Positions 1 to 5,060 of a stretch of DNA of 5,090 bases are shown here, piece after piece. Under the pieces are notes generated by a model, which was given only the letters and a program-made list of their open reading frames with translations, was not told the DNA's origin and ran no database searches. Every line of letters begins with the position of its first letter. The first letter of the stretch is position 1. This DNA is from JBIOWF01 sp044868295. Its GTDB lineage: Bacteria > Actinomycetota > Actinomycetes > Streptosporangiales > Streptosporangiaceae. The translations under genes were made by a program, and so were the position numbers. The stretch lies in assembly GCA_044868295.1 (NCBI GenBank), contig JBIOWF010000369.1:1-5090 (forward strand). Direction: 5' to 3'.

Positions 1-1206
1 ACCTTCCCGATCCTCCTGCTCGGGCTCGCCGGGCTGGTCGCGCTCCTGTCGATCGCCCGGATCGTCACCGGCGCGAACGACATCACCTCGGACGGCACCG
101 TCCGGGCCGCGCTCAGCCTGGCCGTACCGATCGGGCTGGCAGGTCTCGGCGGTCTGTGGTCGGAGCGGTCCGGCGTGGTCAACATCGGCCTCGAAGGCAT
201 GATGATCCTCGGCACCTGGTTCGGCGCGTGGGGCGCGCTCCAGTTCCAGAGCCCGTGGGCAGGAGTGGTCGCAGGTGCCATCGGCGGCGCGCTGGGCGGT
301 GTGATCCACGCGATCGCGACCGTGAGCTTCGGCGTCGACCAGATCATCTCGGGTGTCGCGATCAACATCGTGGGTCTGGGCTTCACGCAGTACCTGTCCA
401 AGCTGGTGTTCTCCGAGATGCCGGGCGGCGGCGCCAAGCAGTCGCCGCGCCTGCCCGTCATGGGAACGATCAGCGTTCCCGGCATCGGCGACCCGCTGCG
501 CACCGTGGAGGCCAAGCACTGGTTCCTGGTGTCGGACTTCGCCGGCCTCCTGCACGGGCTCACCCAGGACGTCTCCTACTTCACCGTTCTCGCGATCCTG
601 CTGGTGCCGCTGACGTACTACATCCTGTGGAAGACGGCGTTCGGCCTGCGCGTGCGGTCCTGCGGCGAGCGGCCGGTGGCGGCGGAGTCGCTGGGCGTGA
701 ACGTGTACCTCCACAAGTGGATCGCGGTGGTCCTCTCCGGCGGGCTCGCCGGGCTCGGCGGCGCCTTCCTGTCGATCGTCGCGGCGGGCATCTACCGCGA
801 CGGGCAGACCGGTGGCCGTGGCTACATCGGCCTCGCCGCCATGATCTTCGGCAACTGGCGGCCGGGCGGCCTGGCCGGTGGCGCGGCGCTGTTCGGCTAC
901 ACCGACGCGCTCCAGCTGCGCCAGGGCGGGTCCTCCGTCCACGCGCTGCTGCTCGTCGTCGCGATGTTGCTCGCCGCCGTCGCGGTCTACCAGCTCGTAC
1001 GGCAGCGCCGGAACAAGGCGGCGCTGATCACCGGGATCAGCGCGATCGCGGTCTACGCCGTCTTCGCGCTGACCGACACCGTGCCCGAGCAGATCACCTC
1101 GTTCACCCCGCACCTGACCACGCTGCTGGTGCTGTCACTGGCCTCCCAGCGGCTGCGCATGCCGGCCGCGGACGGCCTGCCGTACCGTCGAGGGCAGGCC
1201 AAATGA
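1..1206 (+). CDS. Nucleoside-type ABC transporter permease (YufQ/NupQ-like, BPD_transp_2), 5'-truncated
   Basis: This is an inner-membrane permease subunit of an ABC importer, most likely for nucleosides. The reading frame is open from the first base, so the N-terminus lies outside the window; 401 residues are visible. Family marks are an E-R-S-G-V-V-N-I-G-L-E-G-M-M block (about residues 55-68), a DQIISGVAIN block (about 114-123), and a cytoplasmic R-x-x-G-E-x-x-x-A-A-x-x-x-G loop (about 219-232) that would contact the ATPase. About eight hydrophobic segments surround these blocks. The first two blocks are characteristic of the permeases paired with BmpA/Med-type lipoproteins and YufO-type ATPases, which I expect just upstream. 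An internal ATG at 184 and a GTG at 175 are not credible starts, because conserved sequence precedes them. The 4-base overlap with cytidine deaminase supports nucleoside as substrate. A sugar substrate is the main alternative but is less likely in this context. Confidence 0.9.
   Translation, partial: TFPILLLGLAGLVALLSIARIVTGANDITSDGTVRAALSLAVPIGLAGLGGLWSERSGVVNIGLEGMMILGTWFGAWGALQFQSPWAGVVAGAIGGALGGVIHAIATVSFGVDQIISGVAINIVGLGFTQYLSKLVFSEMPGGGAKQSPRLPVMGTISVPGIGDPLRTVEAKHWFLVSDFAGLLHGLTQDVSYFTVLAILLVPLTYYILWKTAFGLRVRSCGERPVAAESLGVNVYLHKWIAVVLSGGLAGLGGAFLSIVAAGIYRDGQTGGRGYIGLAAMIFGNWRPGGLAGGAALFGYTDALQLRQGGSSVHALLLVVAMLLAAVAVYQLVRQRRNKAALITGISAIAVYAVFALTDTVPEQITSFTPHLTTLLVLSLASQRLRMPAADGLPYRRGQAK
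1190..1194 (+). promoter_or_regulatory. Ribosome binding site of cdd
   Basis: GAGGG lies within the last codons of the permease gene, 8 bases before the cdd ATG. It fixes the cdd start at 1203, although that frame is open back to 156. Together with the ATGA overlap it implies translational coupling of permease and deaminase. Confidence 0.6.
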
Positions 1207-1595
1207 CGGCCATCAACTGGGCAGAGTTGCGGGAACGGGCCGTGGAGGCGATGGGACACGCCTACGCCCCCTACTCCAAGTTCCCGGTCGGAGCCGCGGC
1301 GCTGGTGGACGATGGACGCGTGGTCACCGGCTGCAACGTGGAGAACGCCTCCTACGGACTGGGATTGTGCGCGGAGTGCGGCCTGGTCTCGGCATTGCAC
1401 GCGAGTGGCGGGGGGCGACTGGTGGCGTTCACCTGCGTGGACGGGCACGGCGAGCTGCTCATGCCGTGCGGTCGCTGCCGCCAGCTGCTGTTCGAACACG
1501 GTGGCCCCGACCTGCTGGTCGAGACGCCGGAGGGCCCCCGGCGGATGGCGGACATTCTGCCGTTCGCTTTCGGCCCGGACGACTTGTCGCGTTAG
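1203..1595 (+). CDS. cdd: Cytidine deaminase (zinc-dependent, homotetrameric type)
   Basis: This cytosolic enzyme hydrolytically deaminates cytidine and deoxycytidine to uridine and deoxyuridine. The product is 130 residues, the usual size of the small tetrameric class. Visible motifs are the substrate-binding N45-V-E47-N-A-S-Y, the zinc/catalytic C56-A-E58 (E58 as proton shuttle), and P88-C89-G-R-C92 supplying the other two zinc cysteines. The N-terminal A-Y-A-P-Y-S-K-F-P-V-G-A-A block is typical. The residue after C-A-E is Cys59, where Bacillus and E. coli-type tables often show Arg (CAER); CAEC is also found in mycobacterial Cdd, so this is a lineage trait and not damage. The ATG overlaps the permease stop (ATGA). 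The product can be passed to the thymidine/pyrimidine phosphorylase encoded 38 bases downstream. The stop codon (1593-1595) forms the edge of a palindrome. Confidence 0.96.
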   Translation: MTAINWAELRERAVEAMGHAYAPYSKFPVGAAALVDDGRVVTGCNVENASYGLGLCAECGLVSALHASGGGRLVAFTCVDGHGELLMPCGRCRQLLFEHGGPDLLVETPEGPRRMADILPFAFGPDDLSR

Positions 1596-1620
1596 GGCGT
1601 GCCTGTTCAGGCACGGCCTA
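1593..1620. promoter_or_regulatory. 28-base inverted repeat between cdd and deoA
   Basis: Arms of 13 bases (1593-1605 and 1608-1620) flank a TT centre and pair at 12 of 13 positions; the only mismatch is G1597 opposite G1616. The inner core CGTGCCTG/CAGGCACG is perfect. The repeat begins with the cdd TAG stop and ends one base before the purine-rich deoA ribosome binding site. As RNA it would be a very stable GC-rich hairpin. It has no T tract, and since it sits inside an apparent operon it may attenuate, stabilise or process the transcript. A dimeric repressor operator is the other reading. The pairing is seen directly; the role is inferred. Confidence 0.6.
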
Positions 1621-1621
1621 G

Positions 1622-1630
1622 GGAGGGGAG
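1622..1630 (+). promoter_or_regulatory. Ribosome binding site of deoA
   Basis: GGAGGGGAG ends 3 bases before the ATG at 1634, with its GGAGG core 7 bases away. It is a strong actinobacterial Shine-Dalgarno and lies immediately 3' of the 28-base palindrome, so folding of that palindrome should leave it accessible. Confidence 0.7.
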
Positions 1631-1633
1631 AGC

Positions 1634-2920
1634 ATGGGTTTCGACGTGATCGAGGTCATCATCACCAAGCGTGACCGGGGCGACCTGTCCACGGAGCAGA
1701 TCGACTGGGTGATCGACGCGTACACGCGCGGTGAGGTGGCCGACGAGCAGATGTCGTCGCTCGCGATGGCGATCCTGCTCAACGGCATGAACCGCCGGGA
1801 GATCGCGGACTGGACCCAGGCGATGATCCGGTCGGGTCAGCGGATGGACTGGTCCTCCCTCGACCGGCCGACCGCGGACAAGCACTCCACCGGAGGCGTC
1901 GGCGACAAGATCACTCTTCCGCTCGCCCCGCTGGTCGCCGCCTGCGGCGCGTACGTGCCGCAGCTCTCGGGCCGCGGGCTCGGCCACACCGGCGGCACGC
2001 TGGACAAGCTCGAATCGATCCCCGGCTGGCGGGCGTCCCTGACGAACGACGAGATGCTGCGCGTCATCCGTACGGCGGGAGCGGTCGTGTGCGCGGCCGG
2101 GAGCGGGCTCGCCCCCGCCGACAAGAAGCTCTACGCGCTGCGCGACGTCACCGGCACGGTCGAGTCGATCCCGCTGATCGCCTCGTCCATCATGTCCAAG
2201 AAGATCGCCGAGGGCACCGGGTCGCTCGTGCTCGACGTCAAGGTCGGCTCCGGCGCGTTCATGAAGAATCTGAGCAACGCGCGGGAGCTGGCGCGGACCA
2301 TGGTCGGGCTCGGCACCGACGCGGGTGTGAAGACCGTAGCCCTGCTCACCGCCATGGACCGGCCGCTGGGACGGGCCATCGGCAACGCTCTTGAGGTGGA
2401 GGAGTCAGTCGAGGTCCTCGCGGGCGGAGGGCCCTCCGACGTGATCGACCTGACCGTGCGGCTCGCGCGCGAGATGCTGGAGGCCGCCGGGGTCCGCGGG
2501 GGCAAGGACCCCGAGGTGGCGCTGAAGGACGGCTCGGCGATGGACGCCTGGCGGAGCATGATCACAGCTCAGGGCGGCGATCCGGACGCTCTGCTGCCCA
2601 GAGCCGCCGAGTCGATGCAGATCACCGCGCCGGCGTCGGGCGTCCTGTCGAGGCTGGACGCGCTGGGAGTCGGCGTGGCGGCCTGGCGGCTCGGCGCGGG
2701 CCGCGCCCGCAAGGAGGATCCGGTGTCGTTCGGCGCGGGCATCACGCTGCACGCCAAGCCGGGCGACATCGTGCGCGAGGGTCAGGCCTTGATGACGTTG
2801 CACGCGGACGAGACGGCACGGTTCGAGCGGGCGCTCCAGTCCCTTGAGGGCGCCTACGAGATCGGCGTGGCCGGTAACCCCGACCTGCTTCCCCTCGTGA
2901 TCGACCGCATCACCGCGTGA
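1634..2920 (+). CDS. deoA: Thymidine/pyrimidine-nucleoside phosphorylase
   Basis: This cytosolic enzyme catalyses reversible phosphorolysis of thymidine, deoxyuridine and possibly uridine to free base and (deoxy)ribose-1-phosphate. The product is 428 residues, close to the roughly 430-440 of the family. The layout is an N-terminal helical domain (about 1-65), a central alpha/beta phosphate-binding domain with K83-H-S-T-G-G-V-G-D-K92, the signature SGRGLGHTGGTLDKLE (112-127), and a C-terminal domain with a KPGDIVREGQ turn (about 376-385). H84, R170, S185 and K189 correspond to E. coli H85, R171, S186 and K190, which bind the pyrimidine; all are present, so the enzyme should be active. Thymidine-specific enzyme and broad pyrimidine nucleoside phosphorylase cannot be told apart from these motifs. 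It follows cdd in the same direction after a 38-base gap and is the last gene of this strand block, since the next gene is convergent. Confidence 0.96.
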   Translation: MGFDVIEVIITKRDRGDLSTEQIDWVIDAYTRGEVADEQMSSLAMAILLNGMNRREIADWTQAMIRSGQRMDWSSLDRPTADKHSTGGVGDKITLPLAPLVAACGAYVPQLSGRGLGHTGGTLDKLESIPGWRASLTNDEMLRVIRTAGAVVCAAGSGLAPADKKLYALRDVTGTVESIPLIASSIMSKKIAEGTGSLVLDVKVGSGAFMKNLSNARELARTMVGLGTDAGVKTVALLTAMDRPLGRAIGNALEVEESVEVLAGGGPSDVIDLTVRLAREMLEAAGVRGGKDPEVALKDGSAMDAWRSMITAQGGDPDALLPRAAESMQITAPASGVLSRLDALGVGVAAWRLGAGRARKEDPVSFGAGITLHAKPGDIVREGQALMTLHADETARFERALQSLEGAYEIGVAGNPDLLPLVIDRITA

Positions 2921-2923
2921 GGC

Positions 2924-2945
2924 GCCGGTTTCCCGGGAACCCGGC
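2924..2945. terminator. Palindrome between convergent deoA and marR-type gene, likely bidirectional terminator
   Basis: Eleven-base arms (2924-2934 and 2935-2945) pair at 10 of 11 positions; T2929/C2940 is the mismatch and there is no spacer. It starts 3 bases after the deoA stop and 8 bases after the regulator stop on the other strand, filling most of a 33-base convergent gap. Copies of the self-complementary GGCGCC at 2921-2926 and 2957-2962 could add an outer stem. No T tract is present, as is common for actinobacterial hairpin terminators. Function is inferred from position and symmetry. Confidence 0.5.
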
Positions 2946-2953
2946 CGGGAATC

Positions 2954-3451
2954 TCAGGCGCCGGATCCGAGGCCGCTGTGGTCGGTCACGGGAAGCCGTG
3001 AAGTCAGGACCGCCCGGTGGGTGGGGGCCGCCTCGGCGTGGCGTTTGCGGCCCTCCTCGGTGAGGCGCACGTAGACGCCTCGGCGATCGGCCTCGCACAT
3101 CGTGCGCGTGACCAGACCCTCGCGCTCCAGCCGCGCGATCAAGCGGGACAGCGCGCTCTGACTCAGATGGACCTGGTGCACGAGCTCCTGGACGCGGAAC
3201 ATCGCTTTGCCGTCAGCGCCGTCAGCGCCGTCAGCGCCGTCAGTGCCGTTAGTGCCGTTAGTGCCGGGGGTGCTGCAAGTGCCGGCGACATCGCCGGTGG
3301 CGAGGCCCTCGACCATGCGGTCGAGCACCTCGAACTCGCTCACTCCGAGCCCGTGCTTCTCGCTGAGCTCGCGTTCCAGGGCGCAGGAAACCGCGGCGTG
3401 CGCTGCCATCAGCTCACGCCAGGCCGATACGACGACGTCGGTGCCGCTCAT
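2954..3451 (-). CDS. MarR-family transcriptional regulator with a repeat-encoded Gly-X-Y loop
   Basis: This is a winged-helix DNA-binding protein of 165 residues, predicted to act as a dimer. An N-terminal helical part (about 5-50) contains the actinobacterial H-x-x-V-S-x-A-L-E-R-x-L and G-V-S-E-F-E-V-L-D-R blocks. The helix-turn-helix spans about 85-116, with recognition helix L96-S-Q-S-A-L-S-R-L-I-A-R-L. The wing carries M-C119-E-A-D-R-R-G and V-R-L-T-E-E-G. Between helix 2 and the HTH (about 54-82) lies a low-complexity insert: P-G-T-N-G-T-N then GTD and three GAD triplets, that is Gly-X-Y phase for about seven triplets. Related regulators have only a short turn there. ACT and GCT codons in the insert depart from the local G/C-ending preference. 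Cysteines at 23, 59 and 119 are noted without an assigned role. The start is ATG with upstream GAAGGGTGG. Divergent pairing with an efflux gene suggests that it represses the pump and itself. Confidence 0.92.
   Translation of the reverse strand: MSGTDVVVSAWRELMAAHAAVSCALERELSEKHGLGVSEFEVLDRMVEGLATGDVAGTCSTPGTNGTNGTDGADGADGADGKAMFRVQELVHQVHLSQSALSRLIARLEREGLVTRTMCEADRRGVYVRLTEEGRKRHAEAAPTHRAVLTSRLPVTDHSGLGSGA
3209..3280. repeat. 9-bp tandem repeat inside the regulator gene
   Basis: On the + strand, three perfect GCCGTCAGC units (3209-3235) are followed by GCCGTCAGT, then GCCGTTAGT twice (to 3262), then two degenerate units, GCCGGGGGT and GCTGCAAGT (to 3280). Read on the minus strand, the units encode Ala-Asp-Gly, Thr-Asp-Gly, Thr-Asn-Gly, Thr-Pro-Gly and Thr-Cys-Ser. 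The unit is three codons long, so gain or loss of copies keeps the frame. The gradient from identical to diverged units looks like slippage expansion from the 3209 side. Confidence 0.9.
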
Positions 3452-3457
3452 ACGGGA

Positions 3458-3466
3458 CCACCCTTC
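3458..3466 (-). promoter_or_regulatory. Ribosome binding site of the MarR-type gene
   Basis: Read on the minus strand this is GAAGGGTGG, ending 6 bases before the ATG at 3451. It supports that start codon and contrasts with the MFS gene, which has no visible ribosome binding site. Confidence 0.55.
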
Positions 3467-3475
3467 TTGCGCGGG

Positions 3476-3504
3476 AGCCTAGCATGCGTGCTCATTAGAT
3501 GCAA
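3476..3504 (-). promoter_or_regulatory. Candidate promoter of the MarR-type gene
   Basis: On the minus strand, TTGCAT (3504-3499) is separated by 17 bases from TAGGCT (3481-3476), matching the spacing and the most conserved bases (TTG, TA...T) of a housekeeping sigma promoter. The predicted transcript would start near 3469, just upstream of the ribosome binding site. The -35 hexamer lies inside palindromic unit 2 of the 15-bp array, so a bound dimer would block it. Agreement with the -10 consensus is only partial. Confidence 0.4.
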
Positions 3505-3543
3505 ATGCATTAAATGCTTGTGCAATGAATGCATGTGCATGTA
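3484..3543. repeat. Four 15-bp phased units, predicted operator array of the divergent promoter
   Basis: Units begin at 3484, 3499, 3514 and 3529, each opening with ATGC: ATGCGTGCTCATTAG, ATGCAAATGCATTAA, ATGCTTGTGCAATGA and ATGCATGTGCATGTA. Units 2 and 4 contain perfect ATGCA-NN-TGCAT palindromes (3499-3510 and 3529-3540). Unit 3 keeps the form with two changes, and unit 1 matches at one side only. Unit 2 extends to a longer imperfect palindrome (3493-3516). Palindromes of this size with a TGCA core suit a MarR dimer. The 15-bp step puts neighbouring centres on roughly opposite DNA faces and units 2 and 4, 30 bp apart, on nearly the same face. The repeat structure is seen; the operator role is inferred. 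Confidence 0.65.
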
Positions 3544-3547
3544 ATGT
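3518..3547 (+). promoter_or_regulatory. Candidate leaderless promoter of the MFS gene
   Basis: TTGTGC (3518-3523) and TAATGT (3542-3547) are separated by 18 bases. The TANNNT hexamer ends 8 bases before the ATG at 3556, the spacing expected when transcription starts at or next to the initiation codon. No Shine-Dalgarno sequence precedes any candidate ATG here, which fits a leaderless mRNA. Palindromic unit 4 (3529-3540) lies entirely between the two hexamers, a classic repressor position. Confidence 0.4.
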
Positions 3548-3555
3548 CTCGTCCC

Positions 3556-4971
3556 ATGATCCCCTCTACTCAGGACGAGCGCTGGGGGGCGCCCCTGTGG
3601 GGTGTCCTCACGGTGCTCTGCGCTGTGGTGTTCCTCGACGGGCTCGACGTCTCGATGGTGGGCGTCGCGCTGCCCTCCATCCAGGCCGAGCTCGGCATGT
3701 CCACGTCCTCGCTGCAATGGGTGGTCAGCGGCTACGTGCTCGGATACGGCGGCCTGCTGCTACTCGGGGGCCGGACCGCCGACCTGCTGGGCCGTCGCCG
3801 CGTCCTGCTCGTCGCCCTGGCCGTGTTCGCGGCCGCCTCACTTCTGGGCGGGCTGGTGAGCGACGGCACACTGCTGATCGCCGCACGCTTCGTCAAGGGC
3901 ATGAGCGCCGCGTTCACCGCACCCGCCGCCCTGTCCATCATCACGACGACCTTCGCGGAGGGTCCGGCGCGCAACCGGGCGCTCAGCATCTTCACGGCCT
4001 GCGCGGCGAGCGGCTTCTCGCTCGGGCTGGTCCTCTCCGGACTGCTGACCGAGATCGGCTGGCGGTGGACCTTCCTCATGCCGGTGCCGGTGGCCATCCT
4101 GGCCCTGGTCTTCGGTGCCCGGCTGGTCCCCGGGGGCGAGCAGCGGAGCGAGGGCGGCTACGACATCCTGGGCGCTCTCACCATCACGGCGGCCATGCTC
4201 CTGCTGGTCTTCACCGTGGTCGAGGCTCCCGACGTGAGCGTGGTCCGCACCGTGCTCACGGGGGCGGCGGCGCTCGGGCTGCTCGCCCTGTTCGTCTGGC
4301 TGGAGCGCCGGGTCAGGCACCCGCTCGTCCGGCTCGGCATCCTCAGATCGGCCCCGCTGGCTCGGGCCAACATCGGGCTGGTGATCCTCTTCGGCTCCTA
4401 TGTCGGCTTCCAGTTCGTCGCCATGCAGTACTTCCAGAACCTGCTCGGCTGGTCCGCTCTGGAGACCGCGCTGGCGTTCCTGCCCGCCGGCCTGCTGGTC
4501 GCGGTCACCTCAACCAAGATGGGCGGCCTGGCCGACCGGTTCGGCACGGCCCGGCTGATCGTCGTCGGGTCCGCCGCGCTCATCGCGGGTTACGCCATAT
4601 TCCTGCGGATCGACGCGCACCCCAGCGTGGGCGGGCTGGTGTTGCCGGGCATGGTCCTGCTGGGCATCGCGTTCGCGCTGTCCTTCCCCTCGCTCAACAT
4701 CCAGGCCACGGCGGGGGTCCACGACGACGAGCAGGGCCTGGCCTCCGGGCTGCTCAACACGTCCGGCCAGGTCGGCGGCGCGGTCGTGCTCGCGATCGTG
4801 ACCGCGGTCCTGACCTCCGGATCGGCCGCCGACCCGATCTCCGGCTTCCGCGCCGCGATCATGGTCTCCGGCCTGTTCGGGGTGCTCGGCCTGGCGGTGG
4901 CTCTGACCGGCCTCCGTTTCCGGACGAGCACGGCCGCCGCCCCGGAGGAGAAGGTCCTCGAAACCGTCTGA
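3556..4971 (+). CDS. MFS efflux transporter, DHA2 (EmrB/QacA-like, 14-TM) family
   Basis: This is a cytoplasmic-membrane proton antiporter that likely exports a drug or metabolite; the substrate is unknown. The product is 471 residues from this start, within the 14-TM range. In order it shows a first helix ending in L-D-x-x-D-V-S-M-V-G-V-A-L-P-S (about 27-41), motif A G-G-R-T-A-D-L-L-G-R-R-R (71-82), the motif B region R111-F-V-K-G115...A-P, and motif C S-G-F-S-L-G-L-V-L-S-G (152-162), which marks antiporters. A second motif A-like G-G-L-A-D-R-F-G (323-330) follows, and late G-L-A-S-G-L-L-N-T-S-G-Q-V-G-G (394-408). In-frame ATGs at 3529 and 3544 would add 9 or 4 residues. I prefer 3556 because the others lie in the operator array or the -10 hexamer, and none has a ribosome binding site. 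The divergent MarR-type gene is the probable repressor; its ligand may also be the pump substrate. Confidence 0.93.
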   Translation: MIPSTQDERWGAPLWGVLTVLCAVVFLDGLDVSMVGVALPSIQAELGMSTSSLQWVVSGYVLGYGGLLLLGGRTADLLGRRRVLLVALAVFAAASLLGGLVSDGTLLIAARFVKGMSAAFTAPAALSIITTTFAEGPARNRALSIFTACAASGFSLGLVLSGLLTEIGWRWTFLMPVPVAILALVFGARLVPGGEQRSEGGYDILGALTITAAMLLLVFTVVEAPDVSVVRTVLTGAAALGLLALFVWLERRVRHPLVRLGILRSAPLARANIGLVILFGSYVGFQFVAMQYFQNLLGWSALETALAFLPAGLLVAVTSTKMGGLADRFGTARLIVVGSAALIAGYAIFLRIDAHPSVGGLVLPGMVLLGIAFALSFPSLNIQATAGVHDDEQGLASGLLNTSGQVGGAVVLAIVTAVLTSGSAADPISGFRAAIMVSGLFGVLGLAVALTGLRFRTSTAAAPEEKVLETV

Positions 4972-4972
4972 C

Positions 4973-4992
4973 CGGTTCGCGCACCCGAACCG
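4973..4992 (+). terminator. Hairpin after the MFS gene, likely terminator
   Basis: CGGTTCG (4973-4979) pairs perfectly with CGAACCG (4986-4992) across a 6-base loop. It starts 2 bases after the TGA stop. There is no T tract, so efficiency is uncertain, but position and symmetry fit a transcription end. Confidence 0.5.
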
Positions 4993-5020
4993 CCAGTGAC
5001 CGCAGCCCCGGCTGTCCGCT

Positions 5021-5060
5021 ACCCGACAGGCCCAGAAAGCACCCGATAGGCACAGAAAGG
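5021..5060. repeat. 20-bp direct tandem duplication
   Basis: Positions 5021-5040 and 5041-5060 match at 17 of 20 bases, with no gap: ACCCGACAGG/ACCCGATAGG in the first half and CCCAGAAAGC/CACAGAAAGG in the second. The next 20 bases do not continue the repeat. It lies in non-coding DNA 3' of the MFS hairpin. I see no gene in 4972-5090; a promoter or operator role for a gene beyond the window is possible but unsupported. Confidence 0.7.

Noticed and set aside
24..782. Similar stretches at about 24-55 and 743-780 in the permease gene, both encoding GLAGL followed by LSI
   Set aside because: The match is short and follows from shared residues and codon bias in hydrophobic helices; it does not extend as a DNA repeat.
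156..1202. Frame open upstream of cdd, which would give a 479-residue fusion ending in cytidine deaminase
   Set aside because: The upstream part is Arg/Pro-rich, resembles no family and lies in another frame of the conserved permease. Cdd homology begins at the ATG at 1203, which has its own ribosome binding site.
1593..1620. cdd-deoA palindrome read as a simple intrinsic terminator
   Set aside because: It has no T tract and deoA follows directly with a strong ribosome binding site, so full termination is unlikely. It is kept as a regulatory inverted repeat.
3484..3543. Short repeat array considered as CRISPR or as replication iterons
   Set aside because: Units are only 15 bp, directly abutting without unique spacers, and there are no cas or replication-initiator genes. 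The position between divergent regulator and pump genes favours an operator.
3017..3544. Plus-strand open frame of 175 codons antisense to the MarR-type gene
   Set aside because: The opposite strand has clear MarR motifs, ribosome binding site and start. The plus-strand product is an Ala-rich shadow, with a Val-Ser-Ala run that merely mirrors the 9-bp repeat.
4859..5053. Minus-strand 64-codon frame across the MFS 3' end
   Set aside because: It has low-complexity Pro/Arg/Gly composition, no ribosome binding site or family resemblance, and crosses the terminator hairpin.
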